DNA of 64,000 nt. Origin: Bacteroidales bacterium (GTDB lineage: Bacteria > Bacteroidota > Bacteroidia > Bacteroidales > UBA10428). Below are positions 1 to 9,460 of this stretch, in pieces. A program made the position numbers and the translations under genes. Each line of letters starts with the position of its first letter. Position 1 is the first letter of the stretch. The DNA lies in NCBI GenBank assembly GCA_016926235.1, contig JAFGOZ010000692.1:13125-77124 (forward strand), read 5' to 3'. Under the pieces are notes generated by a model. It made no database searches. It was not told the DNA's origin and saw only the letters and a list, made by a program, of their open reading frames with translations.

Positions 1-190
1 ATACCCTATTACCCTTTTTCTAAAACATCAGAATGCAACTTCTTTCTCTATAAAAAGTTGTTCTTATATAAGGACATTCAGGATTTAATTATCCCCTATG
101 TTAAAATAAAAAAATGAATATAAAATTAGAAAACCCTACGTGAAGACATGAAATGGGAAATATTATTATAAATGATGAATCAAGTTATTT

Positions 191-2512
191 TTATTTTTCT
201 TCAGCCGTTTTTTGTAATTGTCGTATCATAAATAAATGATAGAGCTTCCCGTCAACCTTTTGTATTTTATTAACCTTTATTTCTGTAAGTACTTTTGAGC
301 CATCGCTTCGTGTGGCTTCAAGAATTTTTGTTCCTATCTCAAGATCCTCGGCTTCAATAGTTCTGAAAAGGAATTTAATGTTTTTATCCTTAATATATTC
401 TTTACTATATCCTGTAAACTTCAGGAATGCCGGGTTAACGTATTCTATATTCCCGGCAATATCAACAGTAAGAATAGGTTCAGGAATCCCTTCAAGTATC
501 GACACTACATTCTTTTCCCTGCGCTCAGTTTCTTCCTGGTTTTTATACAATTCTTCCTGTGTAGCCTGCAATTCTTCAAGGTTCTGACGCATTTCTTCTT
601 CCTGCTGCGAAAGTTGCTCACTCTTAGCTTTTGATTCTCGCAAAAGTTTAGCCGTCTGTAAATTGATGTTTACTGAAGCAATGGTAGAAGCTATTATCTC
701 CCCTACTTTTTCAACAAATTCTATAACATGATCTTCAAAGACATAGAACGAGGCTACTTCAATAACCCCAAATAATTCTTCATTAGCAATTAGAGGGACA
801 ATCAACAAATTACTTGGCGTTGATTCTCCCAATCCTGAAGTTATCTCAATATATTCAGGTGGAATCTGCTTCATATAAATGCGTTTCTTTTCAACCGCAC
901 AAGTCCCTATCAAACCTTCCCCTATTATTATCTTTTTTGTCTGGTATTTTCTTCGATTATAGGCATATGATGCAGTAAGTTCCAAATGCACTTCAGAAGG
1001 ATTTTCCTTATTCAATACATACATCCCCCCTTGATTGGCTTCTATATAAGGAACTAAATTACTTACAATTTTATATGAAAACTCTTTTATATCATCTGAG
1101 TGCATCCTAAGTATTTCTCCAAATTTTGTAAGCCCCTCGCTTACCCATCTCTGTTTTTTATTTTCATTTTGTCTTTGCTCCTCATCCTTTTCTGTGGCAA
1201 TCAATTTATCACGCATCTCAATCAACGATTTCCCTAAAATATCATCATTATTCAGCAACTCATACTCTGACTCCAGATTTCCTTCACCAATCTGTTTTGC
1301 AAAATCTCCTGTCCTGTTTAGCCATTTTATTAATGTATAACCTGAATGGGCAATATCTCCAATTTCATCCCTGTTCTTTTTCGCGATACTTTTTAGTTCT
1401 TCCAGATTGGCCTGGTTCATCTTCTTCATCACATTTGCTATTTTTACCATTGGCTTTGAAATATTCCCGATTATTAGATATATCAAACCAGAAATCAGGA
1501 TCAAACATATTAAACCAATACCAAGAGTGACAAAAAAACTGCGGTTGGCCTGTTTACGAATCTCATTAATCGGTACAACAATCGCTAATGATTGCGGTGT
1601 CTCTGTTTGACCTATCTCTATTTTTGCAAATGAAAAGTAATAATTCCCTTTAGCTCCTTTATTTTCCGTAACAAATGATTTATTGTTCCCATTTCGAATA
1701 TCCCTGATAATTCTAAACTGGTCTTCATAGTTTTTATAAATATCCGTTATTGATTTTCCAATATAATTCTTATTTGGATGGGATACAATAATACCATTAT
1801 AACCTACAATAAAAGCAAAACTATTATTGTATGGTTTTATTTCCTCAACTATTTTCTGAAATATCTCTATCTCTGCATCAATACCAACAACTCCTACAAA
1901 CAGATTATTCTGCATTAATGGAATGATAACGCTGGTCTGTAAAACAGCATCCTCTTCGTTTCCTGTATAGGAATAGTAATATGCATCTAAAATAGTTTCT
2001 TTCAATGTGGATTTAGGTATTGTATAGTAATCCCCCACAAACAACTCTCCCTCAGTACCTGATTGCTCCAGCATAATTCTTCCATGATCTTTGTAATAAG
2101 TAGTTGCAAAATTTCCTATCCATGTGGCACCCGGGGCATTTATATACATATCATCAAGATTATCAAGAGCATTGGGCTCCCAAATTGTCCATACCGCCAA
2201 AAAGTCATCATTTCTTTCAAGTACGTTCCTCATTGCTGACATAAAAAATGATCGCCTTTCGCTAACAGGTATATCATTTTTACCTTCTAGTATGTGCTTT
2301 AGTATCCTTGCAGATTGCATATAACTATCCAAATAACTTTGTATAATCAGGGCATTTTCCCTTGCATAGGAATCAGTTAATTTCTTTGCATCATCAAATG
2401 CATTCTTTTTGGACTGAAAACTGATATACAGGATGCCAATAACATAAATAATTAAAGTTGAGGAAAGTATATAAAATAGCATCTTTGACTTTAAGCTCCT
2501 GTATAGTTTCAT
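191..2512 (-). CDS. Membrane sensor protein, Cache-HAMP-GAF-PAS, no kinase domain
   Basis: A 773-aa signal-sensing protein. An N-terminal membrane segment (about residues 12-32) is followed by a periplasmic region resembling a double Cache domain (about 35-325), a second membrane segment (about 328-348), a HAMP-like stretch, a GAF domain (about 465-620), a charged coiled coil containing MRQNLEELQATQEEL, and a C-terminal PAS domain (about 668-765). The protein ends right after the PAS; there is no HisKA, HATPase, GGDEF or methyl-accepting domain, so its output must pass to a partner. The larger protein at 42630-47045 has the same plan and the same coil motif. The ATG follows an A/G-rich stretch and lies 18 nt from a TAnnTTTG box on the same strand. 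Ligand unknown. Confidence 0.8.
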   Translation of the reverse strand: MKLYRSLKSKMLFYILSSTLIIYVIGILYISFQSKKNAFDDAKKLTDSYARENALIIQSYLDSYMQSARILKHILEGKNDIPVSERRSFFMSAMRNVLERNDDFLAVWTIWEPNALDNLDDMYINAPGATWIGNFATTYYKDHGRIMLEQSGTEGELFVGDYYTIPKSTLKETILDAYYYSYTGNEEDAVLQTSVIIPLMQNNLFVGVVGIDAEIEIFQKIVEEIKPYNNSFAFIVGYNGIIVSHPNKNYIGKSITDIYKNYEDQFRIIRDIRNGNNKSFVTENKGAKGNYYFSFAKIEIGQTETPQSLAIVVPINEIRKQANRSFFVTLGIGLICLILISGLIYLIIGNISKPMVKIANVMKKMNQANLEELKSIAKKNRDEIGDIAHSGYTLIKWLNRTGDFAKQIGEGNLESEYELLNNDDILGKSLIEMRDKLIATEKDEEQRQNENKKQRWVSEGLTKFGEILRMHSDDIKEFSYKIVSNLVPYIEANQGGMYVLNKENPSEVHLELTASYAYNRRKYQTKKIIIGEGLIGTCAVEKKRIYMKQIPPEYIEITSGLGESTPSNLLIVPLIANEELFGVIEVASFYVFEDHVIEFVEKVGEIIASTIASVNINLQTAKLLRESKAKSEQLSQQEEEMRQNLEELQATQEELYKNQEETERREKNVVSILEGIPEPILTVDIAGNIEYVNPAFLKFTGYSKEYIKDKNIKFLFRTIEAEDLEIGTKILEATRSDGSKVLTEIKVNKIQKVDGKLYHLFMIRQLQKTAEEK

Positions 2513-2529
2513 CTCTTTACGGTTTAATT

Positions 2530-2537
2530 CAAAAATA
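2530..2537 (-). promoter_or_regulatory. -7 promoter box TATTTTTG of the Cache/GAF/PAS sensor
   Basis: Read on the minus strand this is TATTTTTG, matching the Bacteroidota -7 consensus TAnnTTTG, 18 nt before the start codon. It gives a very short leader. No clear -33 TTTG is visible. Confidence 0.5.
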
Positions 2538-2724
2538 AAAGTAGAAAAGATATTTTTAAAAAGAAAACGATATATTATATAAATATAATGATTCTTTTTA
2601 TATCTAATGCGGGCTTAAGTCAAGTAAATAATTTATTTATCCGAATTTCATGCTTTTACATTATCTTTTTGAAATTTAAGATAAACAACATATCTTTAAA
2701 ACTGTTATTTGAAAACATATTTTA

Positions 2725-2732
2725 TAAATTTG
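2725..2732 (+). promoter_or_regulatory. -7 promoter box TAAATTTG of the DPP III gene
   Basis: TAAATTTG matches the Bacteroidota -7 consensus and lies 29 nt before the ATG. A TTTG at 2708-2711 is nearby but closer than the usual -33 spacing. Confidence 0.45.
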
Positions 2733-2760
2733 AGTAACATATAAACTAAACTAAATAATT

Positions 2761-4818
2761 ATGAATTTCTATAAAACAATCATTATTAGTATGCTAGGAA
2801 TAGGATTATTGACGGGATGTAAATCAAACAAGAGCGAACCAACAGCAAATGAACAAAATGATGATTTTCAATTTTTTGTCGAAAAGTTTGCTGACATAAA
2901 AATTATGAGATACCAGGTTCCGGGCTTTGAAGAATTAACGCTTCAGCAGAAAAAACTGATATACTATTTAAGTGAAGCTGCATTAGCAGGAAGGGATATT
3001 ATATTTGACCAATGCGGAAAATATAATCTGGCCATACGCAGAACGCTCGAAGCAATTTATGAAACATACTCTGGCGACAGAAATACCGATGATTTTAAAA
3101 ACTTTGAGATCTATCTGAAACGGGTATGGTTCTCAAATGGTATATACCATCACTATTCATCAGATAAATTTACCCCTGGCTTTTCAAAAGAATATTTTTC
3201 TCAACTTATCGAAAAAACAGACAGCACGAAACTCCCTGTAACTAACAGTCAATCCGTTAAAGCATTAATGGACATTATTTTACCGGTAATATTCGATCCG
3301 GAAGTTTTACCAAAACGAGTCTGCTCCGATACGAAAGTTGATATCGTAAAAAATTCGGCAGTCAACTTTTACGAGAATGTAACTGAAAAAGAAGCCGTTG
3401 ATTTTTACGAAAAAATGAAAGACCCAAATGACAGTACTCCCATTTCATATGGACTTAATTCCAAGTTAGTAAAAGAAAATGGCAAACTGGTGGAGAAAAT
3501 TTATGCCCTCAATGGTATGTATGGGCAAGCTATAGAAAAAATAAATTATTGGCTGGAAAAAGCTGCCGGGGTTGCCGAAAACGACCAGCAGAAAGCTGTA
3601 ATTCAAAAACTTATTGAATATTATAAAACAGGAGATCTTAAAACGTTTGATGATTATAGCGTTTTATGGGTTGAAGACCTGGATTCAAGGATTGATTTTG
3701 TAAACGGATTTATTGAAAATTATGAAGATCCATTATCTCTAAAAGCCACATGGGAAGGCCTTGTAAACTTTAAAGATATAGAGGCAACAAAACGGACTGA
3801 AATTATCAGCTCAAATGCCCAGTGGTTTGAAGACCACTCTCCTATCGAAGACCGCTTTAAAAAGAAAGAAGTCAAAGGTGTATCTGCAAAAGTAATTACT
3901 GCAGCAATCTTAGCAGGGGATTGTTATCCTTCAACCCCAATAGGTATTAATCTGCCAAATGCTGACTGGATAAGAAAAGACTATGGATCAAAATCTGTAA
4001 CCATTGAAAACATCACTTTTGCTTACGACCAGGTAAGTCTTAAAAGCGGATTTCTGGAAGAGTTTGCTTCAGGGCCGGAAGAAATAGAACTAATAAGAAA
4101 ATATGGTTCTTTAACAGACAATTTACATACAGACCTCCATGAATGCCTCGGACACGGATCCGGTCAACTGCTTCCCGGAGTGAGTGGAGATGCACTTAAG
4201 AATTATGCCTCTCCGCTTGAAGAGATGCGCGCTGACCTTTTTGGCCTTTACTATCTTATGGATGATAAATTAATTGAACTGGGGCTTGTACCTGATAAAG
4301 AAGCCCCTAAAGCAGAGTACCTATCATACATACGTAACGGGTTAATGACCCAACTGGTAAGAATTGAAGAAGGAAAAGATGTGGAACAGGCTCATATGCG
4401 CTGCCGGCAAACCATCTCACGCTGGTGCTATGAAAAAGGCAAAGCGGATAATGTAATTGAAGAATTCAAAAAAGATGGTAAAACCTACTATAAAATAAAT
4501 GACTTCGAAAAGCTACGTAGTTTATTTAGTGAATTATTACAGGAAGTACAACGTATTAAATCAGAAGGTGACTATGAAGCAGGAAAAAACCTGATTGAAA
4601 CCTATGGCATTACATTTGACCGTGACTTGCATAAAGAAGTACTTGCCCGCTATAAAAAATTAGATCTGGCACCTTACGGAGGTTTCCTAAATCCTAAATA
4701 CGAACTGGTTGAAAAGGACGGAGAAATCATTGATGTAAAAATATCTTACCCTGATAATTACCCAGAACAAATGATCTACTATTCTAAGGAATATTCTTTT
4801 TTGCCCACGTGGAACTAA
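2761..4818 (+). CDS. Dipeptidyl-peptidase III (M49 zinc peptidase), lipoprotein
   Basis: A 685-aa zinc exopeptidase that should remove dipeptides from the N-terminus of short peptides. The M49 signature is clear: HECLGH at residues 460-465 (HExxGH zinc motif) and EEMRAD at 487-492, which supplies the third zinc ligand. Length agrees with Bacteroidota DPP III (about 675-690 aa). The N-terminus is a lipoprotein signal with lipobox LTGC near residue 20, so the enzyme should be anchored in the envelope, unlike the cytosolic eukaryotic enzyme. It stands alone, divergent from the upstream sensor. Family call is firm; the physiological peptide substrate is not known. Confidence 0.93.
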   Translation: MNFYKTIIISMLGIGLLTGCKSNKSEPTANEQNDDFQFFVEKFADIKIMRYQVPGFEELTLQQKKLIYYLSEAALAGRDIIFDQCGKYNLAIRRTLEAIYETYSGDRNTDDFKNFEIYLKRVWFSNGIYHHYSSDKFTPGFSKEYFSQLIEKTDSTKLPVTNSQSVKALMDIILPVIFDPEVLPKRVCSDTKVDIVKNSAVNFYENVTEKEAVDFYEKMKDPNDSTPISYGLNSKLVKENGKLVEKIYALNGMYGQAIEKINYWLEKAAGVAENDQQKAVIQKLIEYYKTGDLKTFDDYSVLWVEDLDSRIDFVNGFIENYEDPLSLKATWEGLVNFKDIEATKRTEIISSNAQWFEDHSPIEDRFKKKEVKGVSAKVITAAILAGDCYPSTPIGINLPNADWIRKDYGSKSVTIENITFAYDQVSLKSGFLEEFASGPEEIELIRKYGSLTDNLHTDLHECLGHGSGQLLPGVSGDALKNYASPLEEMRADLFGLYYLMDDKLIELGLVPDKEAPKAEYLSYIRNGLMTQLVRIEEGKDVEQAHMRCRQTISRWCYEKGKADNVIEEFKKDGKTYYKINDFEKLRSLFSELLQEVQRIKSEGDYEAGKNLIETYGITFDRDLHKEVLARYKKLDLAPYGGFLNPKYELVEKDGEIIDVKISYPDNYPEQMIYYSKEYSFLPTWN

Positions 4819-4913
4819 TGTAAGTTTCAGCATTCTGCTGTCTGGATTTGTGATGGTAATTGATTTGGCCTTATTTTATATTCCGGAAATCGGTCAAAAA
4901 TTCATATAAATTA

Positions 4914-5097
4914 CTTTTCATTCATAAAAAGTACTTTATAAAATGTCCGGGACATATTTTACAAAAAAAAAACAGTCTCATCATTTTTATCAACTACTTT
5001 TTACGTGTGAATAGTACATTCCGTAATAGTGTGGCCTACTCTGCAAGGTTGATAAGCATAACAAAAAATGAAGAAAGTACTTTTTATGAATGAAAAG
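4914..5097. repeat. 184-bp element with 24-bp perfect inverted terminal arms
   Basis: Arms at 4914-4937 and 5074-5097 are exact reverse complements over 24 bases; the core includes CATAAAAAGTACTTT. Inside lies a nested inverted repeat (TTATCAAC at 4987-4994 with GTTGATAA at 5048-5055) and a small palindrome ATGTCCGGGACAT near 4944-4956. There is no coding capacity and no obvious target-site duplication. It could be a MITE-like element or a long structured RNA; its arms differ from those of the element at 25651-25789. Confidence 0.8.
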
Positions 5098-5268
5098 CAT
5101 GCCAGACAACTAATGAAAGTTCTTGTTACATATGAAAAGGATGTCCAATTTTTGTAGTAGCCATATGTTACATGTAAAAATTATGAATAATAAGTTTAGG
5201 AGCAGGTTTCAAATAAAATAATTGTTGTGAGTTATTAAATATCTTACTAAAAATAAAAACGAAAATCC

Positions 5269-5276
5269 TACATTTG
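5269..5276 (+). promoter_or_regulatory. -7 promoter box TACATTTG of the alcohol dehydrogenase gene
   Basis: TACATTTG matches TAnnTTTG and lies 26 nt before the ATG at 5302. Confidence 0.5.
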
Positions 5277-5301
5277 CAAAAAACAATTCAACATAAATTC
5301 A

Positions 5302-6345
5302 ATGAAAGCAGCCGTATTAGAACAATATAAGAAATTTGTATGGAAAGACGCAGAAAAGCCTTCCTTTGCACCTAATGAAGTATTAATAAAGGTTAGTTTT
5401 GCAGGTGTATGCGGAAGCGACCAGCATATTTTCCTGGGAGAATTTCATCCCCGTACATCAGTACCTATGATACCCGGTCATGAATTTGCAGGTATTATTG
5501 TAGAGGCAGGATCGCAAGTAAAAAACTTTAAAGTTGGTGACCAGGTAGCTGTGGATCCAATTCTCTGGTGTGGTAAATGCCCTGCATGTGAGATTGGTCA
5601 TTATCCTGCCTGTACCTCGCTTAAGTTAATTGGTGTAGACATGAATGGAGGCTTTGGACAATACATCAATGCTCCTGAACATACCTTATACCTGGTTGAC
5701 AAAAGCATATCGCCCAAACACGCTGCGCTTGTTGAAGTTTTATCTATAGGTTTTCACTCATGCAAAAGAGCCGGGGTAAAAGAAAATGATACTATCGTAA
5801 TTTGGGGTGCAGGTAAGGTGGGACAATGCATTTTACAGGCTGCACGTACGAAAACTAAAAATACACTTATCATGGTGGATATGCTGGAAGAAAGACTACA
5901 ACGCGCAAAAAAAGCCTATCCTGATATCCATACCATCAATGTATTGAAAGAAAACCCGGTTGTGAAAATTAAAGACCTGACTAACAATAAAGGTGTTGAC
6001 ATTGCTTTCGAGGCTGTTGGGCATTTTAAAGAACTTGATGATATAGTAAACCCTATCCGCGGTTGTGTGCAAAGCATCCGCGGTGCAGGTACTGTAACTG
6101 TATTGGGTCTTTCAGACCATGTCACTCCTGTCCTGTTCAAGGAATTAATCTGGAAAGAGGCTAAAATAGTAGCTTCCAGAGTTTCTCATGGTGAATTTGC
6201 CGAAACTATTGAGAATATGAAAAAAGGCACATTAAAACCGGATGCACTGGTATCAGATGTACTTCCTGCCAGCGAAGCTCAAAAGGCATTTGAAATGCTG
6301 GAATCAGAACCGGAGAAGCATTTAAAGATATTGCTGGAGCTATAG
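5302..6345 (+). CDS. Zinc-dependent medium-chain alcohol/polyol dehydrogenase
   Basis: A 347-aa NAD(P)-dependent dehydrogenase of the MDR superfamily, likely cytosolic and acting on a polyol, threonine or sugar-alcohol type substrate. Visible motifs: catalytic-zinc Cys37 in GVCGSD, the GHEFAG segment with the second ligand His, the structural-zinc lobe CGKCPACEIGHYPAC, and a Rossmann turn GAGKVGQ. Length is normal for the family. It is a single-gene unit with its own promoter box, and no pathway neighbour reveals the substrate, so I give no gene symbol. Confidence 0.87.
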   Translation: MKAAVLEQYKKFVWKDAEKPSFAPNEVLIKVSFAGVCGSDQHIFLGEFHPRTSVPMIPGHEFAGIIVEAGSQVKNFKVGDQVAVDPILWCGKCPACEIGHYPACTSLKLIGVDMNGGFGQYINAPEHTLYLVDKSISPKHAALVEVLSIGFHSCKRAGVKENDTIVIWGAGKVGQCILQAARTKTKNTLIMVDMLEERLQRAKKAYPDIHTINVLKENPVVKIKDLTNNKGVDIAFEAVGHFKELDDIVNPIRGCVQSIRGAGTVTVLGLSDHVTPVLFKELIWKEAKIVASRVSHGEFAETIENMKKGTLKPDALVSDVLPASEAQKAFEMLESEPEKHLKILLEL

Positions 6346-6417
6346 TTTTAATACGATTTCACGCAAAGTCCGCAAAACTGGTCCTTAGCGACCTTTGTCA
6401 TTAAAACTTTGCTTGAA

Positions 6418-7482
6418 CTACTTTTTAGATATTATACTATTATGACAAACCAAAACCTCTTCCCTGTCAGCATCCCACCAGTGAAGCCCGTTCCCAAGAC
6501 AGTGTTTAAATTCCTTGCAATCAGCACATTTTCCTGTTTTTGACCATTCCCTGTTGCGCATTTCGGTATACCTGTTATTCCATATATCCACAAAGCTATC
6601 CTTATAAATGTTGCCCTGAATAAATGACTTGTCAATATTGGGACAGGCAGCTATAGATCCATCGGCCAAAATTGAAGCTATATTTATCCCTGCCCGGCAA
6701 AAGAAATACGTGTCGCGGACTTTCTTCTCATAAGGCCCCACGTAGGCTTCGCAACTATACTTTGCATCAATCATTTTTTCTTTGCGGGTGTTTACAATAA
6801 AATCCATCAGGTATGTTAACTGCCCCGGGTTCAAAAATAGTTCATCATAGTTCTTTGCCCTGCCAATAGGAGCAATGGTGAATAGCCGCCATGCTTTCAC
6901 CTTATTCTTTATTAAAAAGGTTTTAATCGCCTCCAGTTCTTTTATATTCCGCTGGTTTACACAAGTTACCACATCAGAATTGAGACGCGAGCTGGAAGTT
7001 ATCAATTGCAATGCTTCCTGCACCCGGTCAAAACTTTTAGAAGAATTTCTCATCCAGTTATGGGAATCTTTAAGCCCATCCACGCTTAATGTAAGCGCAC
7101 CCATACCTGCATTTAACAACTCATTATGCCTCTCAGGCGTATAACCCATTCCATTTGTAACAATCCCCCACCGGAAGCCCCTTTTTCTGAATTCCTTACC
7201 ACAACGGGCAAGGTCTTTCCGCAACAAAGGCTCACCCCCTGTAAGTACAATATTTATTGGGACCTTTGACTTTCCATTGGGCCGAAAAGGTTCAATTGCA
7301 GCCAGGAAATCTTCAAGAGGCATGTCTTCTACCCTGGATTCCTTTTTGCAATCCGAACCACAATGAATACAATTCAAATTGCATCGTAAAGTGCACTCCC
7401 AAAAAAGATAGGTTAGTTCATGTATCGCTGTCTCATTGCGCCTGAAATGGTTATGGATATTCCTTAAAAATGCATTATTCAT
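6418..7482 (-). CDS. Radical SAM enzyme of the rSAM/lipoprotein pair (TIGR04133-like)
   Basis: A 354-aa radical SAM protein. The 4Fe-4S/SAM motif CX3CX2C is Cys34, Cys38, Cys41 (within CTLRCNLNCIHC), followed by a GGEP motif for SAM binding. The C-terminal third has a SPASM-like set of cysteines (FFCRAG, AACPNID, CADCKEFKHC), which in related enzymes binds extra clusters and acts on a peptide or protein. It starts 17 nt after the stop of a small lipoprotein gene (7500-7877) on the same strand, the arrangement known in Bacteroidota as the rSAM-associated lipoprotein system. The likely substrate is that lipoprotein; the modification is unknown. Confidence 0.85.
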   Translation of the reverse strand: MNNAFLRNIHNHFRRNETAIHELTYLFWECTLRCNLNCIHCGSDCKKESRVEDMPLEDFLAAIEPFRPNGKSKVPINIVLTGGEPLLRKDLARCGKEFRKRGFRWGIVTNGMGYTPERHNELLNAGMGALTLSVDGLKDSHNWMRNSSKSFDRVQEALQLITSSSRLNSDVVTCVNQRNIKELEAIKTFLIKNKVKAWRLFTIAPIGRAKNYDELFLNPGQLTYLMDFIVNTRKEKMIDAKYSCEAYVGPYEKKVRDTYFFCRAGINIASILADGSIAACPNIDKSFIQGNIYKDSFVDIWNNRYTEMRNREWSKTGKCADCKEFKHCLGNGLHWWDADREEVLVCHNSIISKK

Positions 7483-7499
7483 TTCGTTCTTATACCTAC

Positions 7500-7877
7500 T
7501 TATATCTCCTCTAAAAGAACTTCATTGAGATAGTACTCCGAATCGCTTCCTTCCAATAGTGTATCTTTCCCCAGAAATTTTCCATTTTCCTGGTCATCAA
7601 TATCTTCAAAAAGTATTTTATAATTATCTGTAACAGGAGAATATAGTTCAAAAAAGCCATTTTCATCGGTTAAAACACTATACGTTGAAGCATCAACCGA
7701 AACTTTAATTCCTGGTATGGGCAAATTTGATTTTTGTGATTTTACGTACCCCTGAATATATGTATCATCATTCATATCCTGCGGAGGCCCATAACAAGCC
7801 TGGAATACAAACAAAGCAGTAGAAAAACTCAGGTACCCAAGTACCTTTCTTTTAATTCTTTGTATACGGGTAATCAT
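7500..7877 (-). CDS. Small lipoprotein paired with radical SAM enzyme (TIGR04134-like)
   Basis: A 125-aa putative lipoprotein. Residues 1-27 form a basic then hydrophobic signal with lipobox FQAC; the predicted lipidated residue is Cys28, followed at once by Tyr-Gly-Pro-Pro. The remainder resembles a carboxypeptidase-regulatory-like beta-sandwich (YIQGYVKS ... TDENGFFEL), a fold common in Bacteroidota envelope proteins. It is the first gene of a two-gene unit with the radical SAM enzyme downstream. The conserved residues after the lipobox are a plausible modification site, but that is inference. Confidence 0.82.
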   Translation of the reverse strand: MITRIQRIKRKVLGYLSFSTALFVFQACYGPPQDMNDDTYIQGYVKSQKSNLPIPGIKVSVDASTYSVLTDENGFFELYSPVTDNYKILFEDIDDQENGKFLGKDTLLEGSDSEYYLNEVLLEEI

Positions 7878-7981
7878 ATCAATCCTTTTTGTATAGTACG
7901 GAGAACTCTATTAATTGTTATGATATATCTGGACTATTTCAAAAGTACAAAAAAAAACTGTTATATTGAATAGATGTTCAT

Positions 7982-7989
7982 TATATTTG
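7982..7989 (+). promoter_or_regulatory. -7 promoter box TATATTTG of the GH88 gene
   Basis: TATATTTG exactly fits TAnnTTTG and lies 34 nt before the ATG at 8023. Confidence 0.5.
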
Positions 7990-8022
7990 GGCATTAAGTA
8001 AAATTTAGATCAATCATAAACC

Positions 8023-9261
8023 ATGAAGAAGATTTTCATTCGTCTGGTCCTTCTGGCATTGGTATTTGAAGGTATTCCGGCAATTCTATATTCCTGTAAT
8101 ACAAACCAAAAATCAACCTATGATCCGCTTTTGCAAATGGTTGATACTGCCCTGCTATATGCAACAGAACAAGCCAGACTTATGGCAAACCAACTATTGG
8201 ATAAACCAGACCAACTGCCACGAACGCTAAATAAAGAAGGAGAACTAGTAACAAGTAATTCAGACTGGTGGTGCAGTGGATTTTTCCCGGGAGTACTCTG
8301 GTATTTATATGAATATAATAATGATCCTTACTTAAAAGAAATGGCTAAAAACTATACACTCCGTGTTGAAGACCAAAAATATACTACTACAAATCATGAT
8401 GTTGGATTTATGATATTTTGCAGTTTTGGTAATGGATATAGAATTACAGATGACTCAAGTTATAAGTATGTTATTGATACAGCAGCACGATCCTTAAGCA
8501 CACGATTTAATCCCAAAATCGGCTGCCTTCGTTCATGGGATTACGCTTCCTGGAACAAACAATGGCAATATCCTGTTATCATAGACAATATGATGAACCT
8601 GGAGATGCTGATGTGGGCTGCAAAAGCATTTAATAACCAGTGTTATTCAGAGATTGCCAGGACACATGCCAATACTACAATTGAGAACCATTTCAGAGCA
8701 GATAACAGCAGTTATCATGTGGTTTCATATGATACAATAACGGGTTTACCGGAATTAAAACAAACATCTCAGGGTTACAGTGATGAATCAGCATGGGCAC
8801 GCGGCCAGGCATGGGGGCTGTATGGATTTACGATGATGTTTAGGGAAAGTGGGGATTCAACCTACCTTGAGCAGGCAATGCAAATTGCAGATTTCATTAT
8901 TCATCATCCTAATTTACCAGAGGATAAGATTCCCTATTGGGACTTTAATGCTCCTGATATACCTGACACGAAAAGAGATGCTTCTGCTGGTGCCATTATG
9001 TGTTCTGCACTTATGGAACTAAGTCAGTTAGCACCTAAACAACAAGGCAGGATGTACTTAAATGTGGCAAAAAAACAATTGGAGACTTTATGTTCAAACG
9101 AGTACCTTGCCAAACCAGGTGAAAACGGATATTTTATCCTTAAACATGGAGTTGGTCATATGCCTAATAAATCAGAGGTAGATGTGCCATTGACTTATGG
9201 AGATTATTATTTTGTGGAATCATTGATGAGATATAAGAAATTGCTGCAAATAAATAAATAG
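8023..9261 (+). CDS. GH88 unsaturated glucuronyl hydrolase-like lipoprotein
   Basis: A 412-aa glycoside hydrolase family 88 protein, which would hydrate the unsaturated uronic acid left by polysaccharide lyases on uronate-containing oligosaccharides. Two acidic residues match the family catalytic pair: Asp126 in NHDVGF and Asp188 in IDNMMNLE, about 62 residues apart as in the Bacillus enzyme. The N-terminus is a signal peptide with lipobox LYSC, so it is envelope-anchored. No SusC/SusD pair, lyase or sulfatase lies nearby, so it is not in a visible polysaccharide utilisation locus and the target glycan cannot be named. Confidence 0.88.
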   Translation: MKKIFIRLVLLALVFEGIPAILYSCNTNQKSTYDPLLQMVDTALLYATEQARLMANQLLDKPDQLPRTLNKEGELVTSNSDWWCSGFFPGVLWYLYEYNNDPYLKEMAKNYTLRVEDQKYTTTNHDVGFMIFCSFGNGYRITDDSSYKYVIDTAARSLSTRFNPKIGCLRSWDYASWNKQWQYPVIIDNMMNLEMLMWAAKAFNNQCYSEIARTHANTTIENHFRADNSSYHVVSYDTITGLPELKQTSQGYSDESAWARGQAWGLYGFTMMFRESGDSTYLEQAMQIADFIIHHPNLPEDKIPYWDFNAPDIPDTKRDASAGAIMCSALMELSQLAPKQQGRMYLNVAKKQLETLCSNEYLAKPGENGYFILKHGVGHMPNKSEVDVPLTYGDYYFVESLMRYKKLLQINK

Positions 9262-9446
9262 TGTAATATTGTTTAGTTCTTATAAATCTCATAAATAATG
9301 TTTTACAACACATTTTGTAATATTTATTAATTTAACTCTCATAATTATAAACAATTACTTTTCCGGATTGTTATCATCTTATGAACATATGTTGAAAATC
9401 ATGCGCATAAAATAATGTGATATTTTTTTAATCTGTGATAAATATC

Positions 9447-9454
9447 TATATTTG
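9447..9454 (+). promoter_or_regulatory. -7 promoter box TATATTTG of the gltBD operon
   Basis: TATATTTG fits TAnnTTTG and lies 180 nt upstream of the gltB ATG. Transcription would start near 9461 and make a leader of about 165 nt that contains three hairpins, the last with a U-tract. Confidence 0.5.
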
Positions 9455-9460
9455 TGGGCT

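Larger units (their letters stand above)
4819..5301. other. 483-bp intergenic region between DPP III and alcohol dehydrogenase genes
   Basis: No credible gene is seen. It holds the long inverted-repeat element at 4914-5097, a second near-palindromic pair (5124-5134 and 5162-5172, one mismatch) and the -7 box of the downstream dehydrogenase. Confidence 0.7.

Noticed and set aside
1..190. Terminator or small RNA at the left edge
   Set aside because: Only a weak AACTT/AAGTT pairing with a long loop is visible; not supportable.
6346..6417. CGCAAAGTCCGCAAAA and GCGACCTTTG repeat-like text
   Set aside because: It resembles a degraded dispersed intergenic repeat, but it is too short and imperfect to call.
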